A stretch of 64,000 nucleotides of DNA. Origin: Synechococcus sp. BIOS-E4-1. GTDB lineage: Bacteria; Cyanobacteriota; Cyanobacteriia; PCC-6307; Cyanobiaceae. The stretch spans positions 1,943,494 through 2,007,493 of the forward strand of contig NZ_CP047935.1 in assembly GCF_014279995.1 (NCBI RefSeq), read 5' to 3'. Made by a program: the position numbers and the translations under genes. Below the pieces are notes generated by a model that was not told the origin of the DNA, searched no databases, and saw nothing but the letters and a program-made list of their open reading frames with translations. Positions 17,518 to 26,186 of the stretch are shown here, piece by piece. Each line of letters begins with the position of its first letter. Within the stretch, counting starts at the first letter, position 1.

Positions 17518-18234
17518 TCAGGCTGTATTCGTCACGATTGCCCCACTAGAAAGACACGAAAAGCGACTCACGTCAAAGCCGTCGCACTTTCATCTTCAAG
17601 CTGTGATCTCATATGAGACTCACTGGCCTGTCGACTGCGCATAGATCGACGATGATCAAACACTCCCCCAAACAAGGGGGGGCAATCCTGTCAAGAACCT
17701 TAAGGCACAAAAACTAAAAACCACAGATCAGCGGCATGGCGGAAGATCTCAAGGAATTTTTGTGGAAAAACACGCTTCTATCCGTGGAAAAAGACTCTGC
17801 TTTTCCACAAAGCTGTGCACCATAAGCCTTGCTGATAATTCAAAACTCTCTCAAGACTCGGACTTGGGGTAGACGCTTGAGATCGTTGATGGGCTCTAGC
17901 CAGCGAGAAGCACGGGTATTGCTGGCTACTTTTTACGCAGGCAGTCTTATCCAAGTCCAACTCTGAGTGACCCTCTAAAGCACGTCAGCCCGCAAAACTC
18001 ACTCACCAGGGGGGAGGGCAAGATAAAAACAGAATGTTGCACTTATCTAGAGATTATTGCGAATTGATGATGCTTCGCTTTTCGGCTAAGTAATGCTTAC
18101 CTGATTGGCACGCATCACACTTGCAGGCGTTCGCTTTGCTTTATCAGCGCTTGCCTCCTGAGAAAGCATTACCGAGTCATCAATAGCGCCTCCTTATTGC
18201 TAAGCAATAAGGCCCGAAACCGGCCGGATTTGCG
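17518..18234. other. Non-coding region with inverted repeats before the short recombinase
   Basis: No convincing gene. Bases 18092-18099 (TAATGCTT) and 18164-18171 (AAGCATTA) are inverted copies, and a perfect 10-bp palindrome lies at 18192-18212. The position directly before the recombinase makes this a candidate for recombinase binding or an operator. Confidence 0.5.
18192..18212. repeat. Perfect 10-bp inverted repeat upstream of recombinase
   Basis: CCTTATTGCT-A-AGCAATAAGG. It is not followed by a T-run and precedes rather than follows a gene, so an operator or recombination site is more likely than a terminator. Confidence 0.6.
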
Positions 18235-18894
18235 GTGCTCTGCCCGGATCTGTTGCTGTCACTGCTTGGTTGCTCTTCTATCGATAGAGCAACTAGGATT
18301 AAGGCTGATTCGAGCCCTCTTGTGAAGGTCAATCGCAACGGTCAGGCCACAGTGCTCACCACCGAGCAGCTGGATGAACTGTTGGCTGCTGCTCCGTCAC
18401 CTCGTTATCGCGCTCTGTGGTCGCTGCAGCGATGGTCAGCAGCTCGCATCACCGAGACCCTGGTCCTGACATGGGGCGATGTTGCTGCCGGTCACGTCAC
18501 CTATCGGAAGGCCACCACTAAGACAAAGGCCACCAAGCAGATCCGCAGCACCGACAGGCTTCAGGCTGCTCTGGATGACTACCGCCAGGCTTGGGCTGAT
18601 GAGCATGGCCACGTTCCTGCAGCTGGTGAGGTGCTGTTTCCTGCCAGTGGCAGCACCCACACTCCGATGAGCAGGCAGGCAGCTGACAAGGCCCTGCGGT
18701 CAACTGCCAAGCGACTCGGCTTCGAGGGTGTCTCGACTCACAGCTTCCGCCGGAGTTTTGCCACTGGTGCTCTGAAGCGAGGGGCATCATTGCCTGCAGT
18801 GCAACGGGTTACGGGCCATCAATCACTTTCCGGGCTCACTCCTTACATCGAGGTGGATGAGGTTGATGTGATGGCCGCCCTGGCTGGTGCATAA
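18235..18894 (+). CDS. Short tyrosine recombinase of the satellite block
   Basis: Up to 219 aa, about 190 if GTG 18322 (VKVNRNGQATVL) is the start, which fits the family better because the first 29 codons have no conserved look. Catalytic features: Arg in 'WSAARITETLVLTWGDV', 'HSFRRSFAT' (HxxR) and 'TGHQSLSGLTPYIEV' with His and the nucleophilic Tyr. The usual N-terminal SAM-like DNA-binding domain is missing or very short, as in small Xer-like recombinases of cyanobacterial elements. It is closed by its own terminator. Distinct from the tRNA-proximal integrase, so the island is probably composite. Confidence 0.88.
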   Translation: MLCPDLLLSLLGCSSIDRATRIKADSSPLVKVNRNGQATVLTTEQLDELLAAAPSPRYRALWSLQRWSAARITETLVLTWGDVAAGHVTYRKATTKTKATKQIRSTDRLQAALDDYRQAWADEHGHVPAAGEVLFPASGSTHTPMSRQAADKALRSTAKRLGFEGVSTHSFRRSFATGALKRGASLPAVQRVTGHQSLSGLTPYIEVDEVDVMAALAGA

Positions 18895-18918
18895 CTAAGG
18901 CCAACAATCAGAACAGCT

Positions 18919-18946
18919 GCCCGGCCGATGTTGCCGGGCTTTTTAT
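18919..18946 (+). terminator. Terminator of the short recombinase gene
   Basis: GCCCGGC-CGATGTT-GCCGGGC stem with TTTTTATT. Confidence 0.85.
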
Positions 18947-19103
18947 TGCCTTGCGGGGGTGGCGGTGGATTCTGTTGCTGCGATTTTCTGAGGATGGTGA
19001 GAAACAGAATGGAGCTGAGTGATGCTTTCTCCCCTCCTGATTATTTTTGCCGCCGCTTTGGGGTGCCGGGGGGTTGCGATATCTCTAAGACGTTAACCCT
19101 GAA

Positions 19104-19460
19104 TCAGTTTTCCCTGCCTGTGATCTGAAGCAGCTTGGCGCTGAGGCCCAGAGCACCGATGGCATTGCTGTGCTGCCGGGATTCGATTGACATTGTTGCC
19201 ACCTTTTCGAGTTTCTCCAAGGCACTGGCAACCCAATCTTTGCGATCCATCTGATCGAATCGCTCTCTGATGACGCCACGCGCTTTCTGTAGGTAGGTCT
19301 CAGCCTGACGTGTGCTAACCCCCCATTCGGACGAGCAAACCCGAACGATCTCGCCAGTTGGCTTGCACAGGCTGATCAGCTCGATGATTTTGTCTACTCG
19401 ACGGGCTGAAAGTTCCTTATTTGCTTTCTTTACTCCTTTCCCATAAGTATCGGCGCTCAT
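19104..19460 (-). CDS. Terminase-small-subunit-like protein (TerS candidate)
   Basis: 118 aa. Residues about 15-65 form a helix-turn-helix unit (RRVDKIIELISLCKPTGEIVRVCSSEWGVSTRQAETYLQKAR). The C-terminal part 'DWVASALEKLEKVATMSIESRQHSNAIGALGLSAKLLQITGREN' has the Ala/Leu helix ending in 'AKLLGL'-like sequence common in TerS proteins. TerS selects DNA for headful packaging, and satellites use their own TerS to divert helper capsids. Here it stands without TerL or structural genes. It could instead be a plain HTH protein; structure comparison would decide. Confidence 0.5.
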   Translation of the reverse strand: MSADTYGKGVKKANKELSARRVDKIIELISLCKPTGEIVRVCSSEWGVSTRQAETYLQKARGVIRERFDQMDRKDWVASALEKLEKVATMSIESRQHSNAIGALGLSAKLLQITGREN

Positions 19461-19570
19461 CTTTTTAGTGCCGTTGAATTGCTGGCCTCATTTTAATCAC
19501 CAAGCTGGTGCGCTGGCAGCGGGTGCAATCTTCCGCTGATTGATTAGTTAATCAAGTAGGGCACAGACTC

Positions 19571-19600
19571 AATAAAAAGCCCCACTCTCTTGAGCAGGGC
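19571..19600 (-). terminator. Terminator of the metallothionein gene
   Basis: On the minus strand GCCCTGCTC-AAGA-GAGTGGGGC (two G:T pairs) followed by TTTTTATT. Confidence 0.7.
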
Positions 19601-19626
19601 ATCTTTTATTGGTGTGTTTTTAGAAA

Positions 19627-19785
19627 TCAGCAGCACTCACAGCTGTTGCAGCACTGCTCACCGCCAGCATGGCCGTCCGCGCAGGGTTGGGAGCAGAACA
19701 GCTTGCCGTCCTTCTCAACTGCAGTTTGGGGCGAAACAGTGCAGCCACAGGGCTCACATGCACAGGTAGGAGTTGAGACAGCCAT
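19627..19785 (-). CDS. Bacterial metallothionein (SmtA/BmtA type)
   Basis: 52 aa, below the length usually scanned for. Eleven Cys: 'CACEPCGC' at residues 8-15, 'FCSQPCADGH' at 30-39 with a His, and 'CCNSCECC' at the end. This is the zinc-finger-like cage of cyanobacterial metallothioneins that bind Zn, Cd or Cu in the cytoplasm. A GAGGAA ribosome binding site lies 7 nt before the ATG, and a terminator follows. It is cargo within the island; no SmtB-type regulator is adjacent. Confidence 0.9.
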   Translation of the reverse strand: MAVSTPTCACEPCGCTVSPQTAVEKDGKLFCSQPCADGHAGGEQCCNSCECC

Positions 19786-19860
19786 CAGCTTTCCTCGTTT
19801 CTCCCTTCTTTATAGGACGGGCAACACTCACAGGGCATCCCCCAAGCAGGTGAACTGCTG

Positions 19861-20184
19861 TCACTGGGCCTGCAATTCCTTGAGACGACTCAAGCTGATG
19901 TGCCTCTGACCGTTGGGTTGCATCGATCCTGCTGCTTCCCAGGCTGGTGATGCAGGCCCTGAATAGATCTCAACGGCATCGCCGGTCTTGCTGATCTGCA
20001 GGACAATCAGCCGCTCGGCTGTCGGCACCATCCCTCGCAGGGCCACTCCTGTTTTGCCTGTAGTCGCCTTGATCTCCACCGCCCTGCCTTCTGAGTCGTG
20101 GGCATCGACTGATTCAACGGTGTTTGGCTTGGAACATTGGTCAAGCAATAGCTGATAAGTGAGGTAGGCGATGGCCACCACCAC
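19861..20184 (-). CDS. Possible PD-(D/E)XK-fold small protein
   Basis: 107 aa. The stretch 'SVDAHDSEGRAVEIKATTG' has the spacing D-x(n)-(E)xK of the restriction-endonuclease fold, followed by 'ERLIVLQISKTGDAVEIYSGPASPAWEAAG' as in DUF6998-like endonuclease-related proteins. The N-terminus is short and hydrophobic (VVAIAYLTYQLLL), so the gene may be a 5'-truncated remnant. Activity not established. Confidence 0.5.
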   Translation of the reverse strand: MVVAIAYLTYQLLLDQCSKPNTVESVDAHDSEGRAVEIKATTGKTGVALRGMVPTAERLIVLQISKTGDAVEIYSGPASPAWEAAGSMQPNGQRHISLSRLKELQAQ

Positions 20185-20320
20185 GGTCGGTTAAATGATC
20201 AGCTGTTGATTCCCTGAGAAATTAATGAGTAACATCAAAACTGGATTTCCCCAGAAAGAGGGATGCAAGGATCCGGAATTCAACAGATATTGAAAGAGTC
20301 ATAAAAGAGCATTATCTCAG

Positions 20321-20809
20321 ATGAGTTACAACTATTTAATCTGCTGGTCTCAGATGGGTTTCGCTAAATATGGCAAAACCGCATCAGACAATCCACATCA
20401 AAGATTAAAGAGCAGGTTTGCAGAAGAACGATGCGAATGGGGTGAACCAGATAAAATGTGGGTATGGAAATTCTCAGACAATGAAAGCGCTGCCAAATGT
20501 GAAACTGAGTTACACAAGTGCTGCAGGGAGATTGCTCTAAACAGTTGGCCAGAATTTAATAAATTACATCCTTGGAGACACGGTCCAAAGGAAAATGGAA
20601 TGTATGGAGATTGGTGGTTGCCTTGTATGTTGCTCGTAAGAGTTGTTGCCAGAGGCATTAAGAAACATGGTGGAACACGTATGAGAGGACCAAGCGATGA
20701 GCAATCCTTACCTGAATTTTCGGCCATAACCTTAGAGACCATATACGCCAACATCCTTCAGATCCATGAGCGCTTAAACCTCCTGGAACAGCATCTAACC
20801 GCTAATTAA
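20321..20809 (+). CDS. Hypothetical protein, weakly T5orf172/GIY-YIG-like
   Basis: 162 aa, AT-richer than neighbours. The N-terminus 'YNYLICWSQMGFAKYGKTASDNPHQRLKSRFAE' resembles the start of T5orf172/GIY-YIG-related domains (YxI... KIGKT...RLK), followed by a Trp-rich middle and a C-terminal helix. Only the first ~40 residues support the comparison. Isolated on the plus strand among minus-strand genes. Confidence 0.5.
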   Translation: MSYNYLICWSQMGFAKYGKTASDNPHQRLKSRFAEERCEWGEPDKMWVWKFSDNESAAKCETELHKCCREIALNSWPEFNKLHPWRHGPKENGMYGDWWLPCMLLVRVVARGIKKHGGTRMRGPSDEQSLPEFSAITLETIYANILQIHERLNLLEQHLTAN

Positions 20810-20857
20810 TTTTCCACCCCTCCAGGAAGAGTCTTTTTTCCATTCAGAGGTTGATGC

Positions 20858-21010
20858 TTAACAAGCCCACCTCTGGCAGGTCGATCCGAAAGGATCGAGG
20901 CTGTTCTGTTGTTGATGTCGGTAGCAACTCTGTCTCGCTCAGCCAAGCGGTTGCTGTCGACGATGGCCTGCAGCTGGTTGCTGACCTGTTCTGTTCCGAT
21001 CCAGGCAGAA
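20858..21010. repeat. Internal island repeat, copy A (copy B at 21945-22090)
   Basis: 'AAGCCCACCTCTGGCAGGTC' with 'GATCCGAAAGGATCGAGGCTGTTCTGTTGTTG' here matches 21945-22000 almost exactly (one A fewer there), and similarity fades further on. Translated on the minus strand both copies give 'NNRTASIL' and 'VDS.L', so they derive from a small duplicated gene; copy A is out of frame after the extra A. Confidence 0.6.
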
Positions 21011-21126
21011 CCCATCAGCCCTGGTTGTGACCTCAGCCAAACTCCCTGCGCTAACGCCCGGACTCCAGCGATAAGGAGAGCCCCTGCCTGATGCTGGGCT
21101 TTCAGGCCAGTAAAAAAGACCCACAC

Positions 21127-21349
21127 CAGGCGTAGTGCCTTGGCCGGGTCCGAGTGATGGGGAAGTCCAGTTTGCTACCGCCAGCCGTTCGCGTCAACGC
21201 TGCATATGGTGTCCAGTGCATACCAAATATGACTTTGTACACCTAGATACAAAATTCACTGAAAGTCTGACTAATCTTTGCGCATCGGCCGGGTGATGGG
21301 GATTTTCCAGCCTTTGTAATTAAGTCGCCGCAAAAACGGCGGCTTTTTT
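21127..21349 (+). ncRNA. Candidate non-coding RNA ending in a strong terminator
   Basis: No open frame explains this stretch, yet it ends in a very good terminator (21324-21349). It contains two related blocks, GGCCGGGTCCGAGTGATGGGG (from 21143) and GGCCGGGTGATGGGG (from 21287). A terminator without a gene before it suggests a small transcript; start and function unknown. Confidence 0.3.
21324..21349 (+). terminator. Terminator without an upstream gene
   Basis: GTCGCCG-CAAAAA-CGGCGGC stem followed by TTTTTTA. Confidence 0.75.
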
Positions 21350-21535
21350 ATGACCTTGGCTCATGGCCCATCAAATAACGGCCCTCTCCACTTCGACGGT
21401 AATTGACTCCAGCCTGTCTTAGGAATCTGTTGGATCTGACAGCCATCAGCACTGTCCTGCGTCAGCTAGTGATGACGCGAAGAGGTTGAGCACATGGAGA
21501 TGGCTACGAAGTGGGTTCCCTCGCTTTGACCAATC

Positions 21536-21853
21536 GTGCAGATGTATCTCGCAGACTGCCTGTTTCCGGATATTGAAAGCCAGCTCGCTGCTTACAAGAG
21601 CTTTTGCGAGTTGTGGGATTCAGGTGAGATGGCCAAGGCTGACAAGTTTCCAGGCTTTGAGATGTTGTTTCGCGTTCATGCACCTGGTGCTGGCCGTGTA
21701 ACCGCACTCTTCAAAGCTGAGAGCGATGCACAAATTTTTGAGCACTTCGCTCCTTGGCGTGCTCAGTACGGGATCGAAATGGATTTCACGCCAGTGATCG
21801 GTTGCCAAGACGTTGTGGACCATCACAAAAAGCTGTTCGCAAAAATGGGCTGA
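21536..21853 (+). CDS. DUF3303 family protein
   Basis: 105 aa. 'MYLADCLFPDIESQ', 'FRVHAPGAGRVTALFKAESDAQIFEHFAPW' and 'FTPVIGCQDVV' match the picocyanobacterial DUF3303 family, a ferredoxin-like small fold of unknown role. No signal peptide. It looks like a core-type gene inside the island. The start could also be the Met at residue 3. Confidence 0.75.
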   Translation: MQMYLADCLFPDIESQLAAYKSFCELWDSGEMAKADKFPGFEMLFRVHAPGAGRVTALFKAESDAQIFEHFAPWRAQYGIEMDFTPVIGCQDVVDHHKKLFAKMG

Positions 21854-22092
21854 AGCCTCATTCCATGCAGCAGGGATGAGTAGTCCCATGGCCAGCGTTC
21901 ACCCTTTCGGGTGATGCCCATCTCATCCCTGCGGGTGATGCTGAAAAAGCCCACCTCTGGCAGGTCGATCCGAAGGATCGAGGCTGTTCTGTTGTTGTTG
22001 TCGACAGTGATCAAAAGGGTGCTGTCGACCATGACCTGCACTTGGCTGCTGCTCGGCTCAACTCCGATCTCAGCCCCTGATGTCATCGTCAC
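21823..22092 (-). CDS. Small hypothetical protein, paralogous repeat copy B
   Basis: 89 aa. The N-terminal ~50 residues ('SSSQVQVMVDSTLLITVDNNNRTASILRIDLPEVGF') share 'VDS', 'NNRTASIL' with the translated copy at 20858-21010, which supports coding; the C-terminal part is not shared and overlaps the DUF3303 gene by 31 bp. May be a remnant with a lost stop. Confidence 0.3.
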   Translation of the reverse strand: MTMTSGAEIGVEPSSSQVQVMVDSTLLITVDNNNRTASILRIDLPEVGFFSITRRDEMGITRKGERWPWDYSSLLHGMRLQPIFANSFL

Positions 22093-22136
22093 GGCTGGTG
22101 ATGCTGCTCAGTCGGTACTGACATCTACTGGAGTTT

Positions 22137-22409
22137 TCAGCGAATCCTTCCGACGACATAACCCACCAGCAACCCTGCTGCGCCGCCCAAAACACCTCCG
22201 CTCAATGCTGCGCGTTGAGTGACATTGAGGCGTCCACCGAAAACGATGGCAATGGCCACCACCACCAGTAGCCCTGATGTTGCGACCACCGCATCAAGGC
22301 TTTGATGCTTTTTGGTTGGTTTGCCTGATGACTGAGGTTTTTTCAACTTCCCTGCCTCTTGATCCAATTCACGCTCGATCCTGTTGATCTCATCGTGTGG
22401 GCCTGCCAT
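22137..22409 (-). CDS. Small membrane protein with glycine-zipper-like tail
   Basis: 90 aa from ATG 22409 (MAGPHDEINRIERELDQ); the longer frame to 22538 has no protein-like N-terminus. A charged helix is followed by two hydrophobic segments, 'VVATSGLLVVVAIAIVFGG' and 'AALSGGVLGGAAGLLVGYVVG', the latter Gly-rich as in glycine-zipper proteins. Function unknown; could be a small membrane-acting protein of the element. Confidence 0.55.
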   Translation of the reverse strand: MAGPHDEINRIERELDQEAGKLKKPQSSGKPTKKHQSLDAVVATSGLLVVVAIAIVFGGRLNVTQRAALSGGVLGGAAGLLVGYVVGRIR

Positions 22410-22560
22410 GCGATCGATTGCGCTCCGCGGATTCTGACCTCTGCAACTGAATCCAGCTAGGGGCTTCCGGGCGTGCGGCGAACTGGGATGAGCAGCTGCT
22501 CGGCCGGTGTCGCTGCCCAATGCCCGATACCTAATCAACTAAGTGCTCTGAACAGAATTG

Positions 22561-22963
22561 CGACTGTCGAAATGTCACCCAACTGTCACCACCGTTTTCG
22601 ACAGTTGAGCTCCGGGCATAGCCCAGTCATATGAAGGGTTGTACTAATAAAAATCATCAACTGTCGAACTGTCACTCTCTTTTTCTCTTCTCTTCTGAGT
22701 CCTTTCTCTCCCTGCTTGGTTCCATCTCTCCATTTCCTTCATAGAGGGCCTGTTTCGTGACAGTTGACTCCCTCGAGCCTGAGAAGCAAGACCAGCAAAG
22801 GGCTATGCCCGAAAAAACCCATGCGACAGTTGGGGTGACAGTAGTGGTGACAGTTGCCTCTCGCCTTCGGGCATAGCCCAGTCACAGCCTTGGTTTTGAG
22901 GAATCGCCACCGGCAAAATCCTGAATTTTCGACAGTTCGACAGTTGAGCTCCGGGCATAGCCC
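22561..22963. repeat. Iteron-like region, probable replication origin of the element
   Basis: Eleven exact copies of ACTGTC/GACAGT in both orientations (starting at 22563, 22582, 22600, 22660, 22668, 22759, 22825, 22837, 22849, 22931, 22939), plus four copies of the 11-bp palindrome GGGC-ATA/TAT-GCCC (22614, 22800, 22869, 22953). GTTGAGCTCCGGGCATAGCC appears twice. It contains no gene and lies directly beside the 3' end of the primase/helicase gene, an arrangement typical of satellite and plasmid origins. Origin function is inference. Confidence 0.6.
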
Positions 22964-22986
22964 AGTCCCTGACTGGATTCTCTTGA

Positions 22987-25900
22987 TTAAGAGGCACTCC
23001 AGACGACCTGATCAGCCCTTGGAGCCGGAATGATTCGCCCCCTGCCGTATTGCTTTGGCAGTGAGAGCAGCAGCTCTTTCGCAGCCTTTGCGTCTGATGC
23101 CCACCTCCGCCTCAGAACTTCCCTGGCAGTGACCTTCTCTTGCCTTCCGCCAAGCTCGATCACCTTGGCCACAGAGGCAGGAATGTCGCTCATTCCGATC
23201 TGCGGAGCCAGGGTGTCGAAGCTGTTCAGGAAATACTGAGCCATGCGAACAGCCCTCTCCATGCTCTCGGCACTGATCTTGAGCGGAATGTCGTTCATCG
23301 ATCCACCAGCTCCAGGCTTGCTGATCAGCGAGGCGTGCTCGATCGCATGGATCCATCCAGCGAATCTGACGAGATAGCCGCGCAGTTTTCCCAGATACGG
23401 CGATCGAACACCGCCGCACTGAGCTGCTTCCATGCTGAACTCATCAGCCGCCTTGGCGAAGACGTGCCAGGCATCCTCTGAAAGCTCCACCTCGATCTCT
23501 CCGCTGATCTGATCCAGCGAGGAATAAATACGAGTCAGCTCGGGAGTGATGTCACTCTCATCACGATTGGCAGCCGGGAAGACATAAGGCGGAATCACCC
23601 ACAGAAACCGAGACCAGAAACCATCACCGCCTCTGCTCGCCGCATCCTCACCGCTCAGGATTCCACCGAGGGTGTCCTGTTGGATTGAGCCATAAACGCT
23701 CACAGCTGTCTCGGACACAATCAGGCGATCAGCTCCTGATCTGGTGATGTCGATCCCCTCGCCGCTCCACATCGAGAGCCATTGAGGCCGATCCTTTGCT
23801 GCCCCGCCTTTTCTGTAGGCATCCATAGAGCCGATCCATGCCGACAGTTCATCCCTGGCCATCACCAGCCCGAAGGTCATCGGGTTAGTCAGTGATTTCG
23901 CCATCCCCTCAAAGGTGGTGTCTGAGGCGATTCGCTGCCGTGCCGCCGGCACTTTCTTTTGCTGATCCTTCGGAAGGTCTTCCTGCCGAGCTTTTTCTTC
24001 CTTCTCGATCTGATCGCTCAACTCATCCCACTTGTTCAGCGGTGCCAGAACTTGCCTGCTGACTGGTGTCTTCATTTCGCTGGCTCCGCCGACTCGACCG
24101 ATCCAGAACACCATCGGCTCGGTGTAGCCGACCTTCACCTTGGTTCGATACCGCCTGCCAAGGATCGAGGCCGATGCGGACAGGAATGGAGGCAGCATCG
24201 CCAGCTCACTGATCGGGAAAGCCTTTGCTCGGGTGCTCAGCAGTTCGGCAACAGAGGTCGGAAGCACTTCGCGCAGCTGCAAACAATCCTTCTTTGCATT
24301 CTCGAAGCGATCGAGTTGCTCTGCTTGCAGTTCCTTGTCGAGGTTCTCTTTCTCGCTCAGGTTGCTGTCGAACTCATCACGATCCAGGCCCGCCAGCTCC
24401 CACAGCCACAGCCCGAGCAATGTCTGCTCTTCGGGGGTTGGTGATGCCGGTCTGGCGACTCCGTAGGAGCACCAATGCGCAGCCCACTCACCGAGGCCGC
24501 CCTTCCTATGACTCGCCCAGCAATAGAAGTGATTGGATTCGGCGAACAGCCTCAGGCTGTTGCCGCTGTAAACGCCGCTCTCACGAACAGTGCTGAACGG
24601 TGATTGGCCTTCTGCGCCCTCTGCTGTCTCTACGAAAGCGAACTCAAAGCCAGGCCAGCCGCGTTTCTCCTGCTTCTCGATCAGCGTCCCCTGCCTGGCA
24701 ACGAACTCGAACGCACCAGCGAGGCCGTGCTGTTCAAACAGCTTCTCTTCTGCGTGGCGAATCTTCCAGCCGAGCTCTAATTCAGTACGCCTCCACTCAA
24801 CCGGCGGATCGAACTCACCATCATTTCCGCCGTTGCTGCGAGCTTGGCTCCAAGCAATCGCCATTGCCTCATCCATCTCCCAAGCGAACTCAGGTGATTT
24901 CCAGTTGGCGGGCAGTGCGCTCAAAGCTTCCCGGTATTCACTCCAGCGGGTTTCGAGGTGGTCAACCTTCCAGCCGCGCTGCTTGGCTTCCGCCTCCAGA
25001 ACCCGGCGCACCTCGGCCAGGTCATAACAATGGTCAGCTGCTTCGATCAGCCTCTGCTCAGTCGTGGCTGCCCCGCCTCGAAGGCGTTTCGAGTTTGGCC
25101 TCAGAGCACCCGGCAACCTCATCCGGCGTGCCTTGCTGACGACAGCTGGATCACTGCCGGCCAGGGCTGTGAGCAACTTCAGGACCGGGAATGCATCGTC
25201 AAAGCTGGCAACGCTGTCTAGGTGAATGTGGCCATGTACCGACTTGCCGCCACTGCTCACCACGGTCAGTGAGAACCCGAGCCCTTTCAGCCAATCAACC
25301 CGCTTGAGCTGCTCCTCCTCGCTGATGTCATCCCACTCCAGATAGAGCTCTGGCAGGCCAAGCGCCGTCCGCTTGCCCATGGTGGTGAGCGCAGTGTTCC
25401 GATCGAAGTCGGTCTGGCTGGTGAGATAAAAACCGCCTTTTGTTCGCGCCTTGGCGTTACTGGAATTTGTCTTAATCTACTCCAGGCACTTGGCAGTCCC
25501 TTCCCGGCAGCCGTCATTCGGATTCGGGCCATACAGATTGCTGCTGAAGCTGTGCTGCATGGATTCGCCCAACTTGAGCCATGACGCTTCCTTGCCGTCT
25601 TTGTCGGTTGCTTTAAGCGGCGCGAGCTGCAGCTCTCCGTCATCTCCGAATCCGAGCAGGGCAGGTCGGTCGCCGCAGATCACAAAGGTGATGCCGTCTG
25701 CGATCACCGTCTTTCTGATCGCCAAGAATCTGACGGTCGGGTGATCGAGATTCTTCAGATCACTACGCAGGGTGATCGGCTTTCCAATCGCTTTCGCTGC
25801 TGATTGCCCTGCAGCTGGTGAATCTGTTTCGCCCCATGGATCGGGAGCCTGGGGGTTCTGCACTGACCACCCGGCAGCGTTGGCAACATCAGCGAACTCC

Positions 25901-26124
25901 TCAACCTTTCCGCCGTTCTGAATGAAGCGATCCAGAACCTTCCGAGCATCCTTGCTGTGGCCGTTGAGAGCACCGTCGACAATCTTCGAACGGTGGCCTG
26001 TAAGTCTTCGGCGATCCTTCTCAATCTGAGGAAGTTGATCGAATGGGCCGTCGTAGCGAGTGCCCCATTCGGTCTCTTTCTCTACGACCTGAGAAGAATT
26101 AGTTTTCGGCTTTCGAGGGGCCAT
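22987..26124 (-). pseudogene. Primase / DUF3987 helicase replication protein, interrupted by one amber codon
   Basis: Two long open segments, 26124-25477 (215 aa) and the one covering 25380-22987 (797 aa), lie in the same frame. They are separated only by TAG at 25477-25479, after which the frame reads IKTNSSNAKARTKGGFYLTSQ without a break. A full protein would be about 1045 aa. Around the joint, 'LYLEWDD' and 'SSGGKSVHGHIHLD' resemble an archaeo-eukaryotic primase core. The rest is DUF3987: 'PPFLSASASILGRRYRTKV', Walker-A-like 'GRVGGASEMKTP', Walker-B-like 'LVMARDELSAWI' and 'GDGFWSRFLWV'. If not suppressed, the ATG at 25380 could still give the helicase part. CAG to TAG is the simplest origin of the stop. 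Confidence 0.8.
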
Positions 26125-26186
26125 CAGCAGGGCTGAAAAATAAAGATCGGGGGTGTGGTGATTGATTGATTGAGGCGGGGTGCTGA

